Below are positions 63,972-64,000 of a DNA stretch of 64,000 bases, piece after piece; the stretch's first letter is position 1, and each line of letters opens with the position of its first letter. The notes below the pieces were generated by a model. The model had not been told where the DNA came from and ran no database searches. It worked only from the letters and a program-made list of their open reading frames with translations. Source of the DNA: a virus. The position numbers were made by a program, and so were the translations under genes. The stretch is taken from positions 53,124 to 117,123 of the IMG/VR virus record IMGVR_UViG_3300005253_000361. The stretch is one strand, 5' to 3'.

Positions 63972-64000
63972 CTGTCTCTTATACACATCTCCGAGCCCAC
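63972..64000. other. Illumina Nextera adapter sequence (artefact)
   Basis: CTGTCTCTTATACACATCT is the transposase mosaic-end read-through, followed by CCGAGCCCAC of the adapter. These 29 bases are not phage DNA. Confidence 0.97.

Noticed and set aside
1-64000. CRISPR arrays, insertion sequences and rRNA
   Set aside because: I saw no regularly spaced repeats with unique spacers, no transposase apart from the tyrosine recombinase, and no rRNA-like sequence.
1-64000. Complete classical lysis cassette or CI-type repressor
   Set aside because: Two lysis-related candidates (SLT protein, permuted NlpC/P60-like protein) and small membrane proteins exist, but no adjacent holin-endolysin pair or canonical repressor can be supported from the sequence.

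Overview
The window is 64 kb of a tailed double-stranded DNA phage (Caudoviricetes). A long tape measure protein, a split tail-assembly chaperone and the lack of any sheath or contractile baseplate gene in view point to siphovirus morphology. GC content is high, TTG and GTG starts are frequent, and most genes are packed with ATGA or GTGA overlaps. The host cannot be read off the sequence; a WhiB-like cysteine pattern hints weakly at an actinobacterium. The contig is incomplete: it opens inside a tail gene, and its last 29 bases are Illumina Nextera adapter, so the right end is a library artefact.

Transcription diverges from about 46.7-47.0 kb. The left arm is entirely on the minus strand. From the divergence point leftwards it holds an excisionase/tyrosine integrase pair (44.3-45.6 kb) and a nucleotide/base-modification cluster (deoxyribosyltransferase-like protein, PP-loop ATPase, degenerate HNH, RlmN-like radical SAM enzyme). 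Next come SbcD/SbcC-like (gp47/gp46) nuclease subunits with three unlisted micro-genes, a WhiB-like protein, a UvsW-like helicase, DnaB/gp41-like helicase, primase, a UDG-PolA fusion, gp32-like SSB and RecA/UvsX. A membrane-anchored lytic transglycosylase follows, then dTDP-sugar genes (rmlB, rmlC), a PD-(D/E)XK-like nuclease and a deoxyribosyltransferase/diphosphohydrolase fusion. The remainder is packaging, head and tail: TerS, TerL, a portal split by a 355-residue intein, prohead protease, scaffold, major capsid, connectors, a triple-domain glycosyltransferase, tail tube, chaperone G/GT, tape measure and tail tip.

The right arm (47.06-63.09 kb) is on the plus strand: about 45 mostly small genes with many CxxC zinc-ribbon microproteins. 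Recognisable members are a permuted NlpC/P60-like peptidase, a second glycosyltransferase, an ASCH protein, a SLOG-like protein, HNH nucleases, a SAM methyltransferase, an RNA ligase, small membrane proteins, a winged-helix regulator and two Myb-like proteins. One tRNA-Ile(GAT) is followed directly by a strongly folded RNA. The final ~0.9 kb is non-coding and repeat-rich.

Two recurrent signals tie the arms together. A TGAGGG element, often the loop of a perfect hairpin, sits 6-45 nt before at least 13 start codons. A GGTGAGAGTTT-like motif sits 57-74 nt before five gene groups, four of them virion genes, and looks like a late promoter or activator site. A plausible working model is a temperate phage that copies its DNA with a PolA/T4-like mixed replisome and decorates its virion with sugars.
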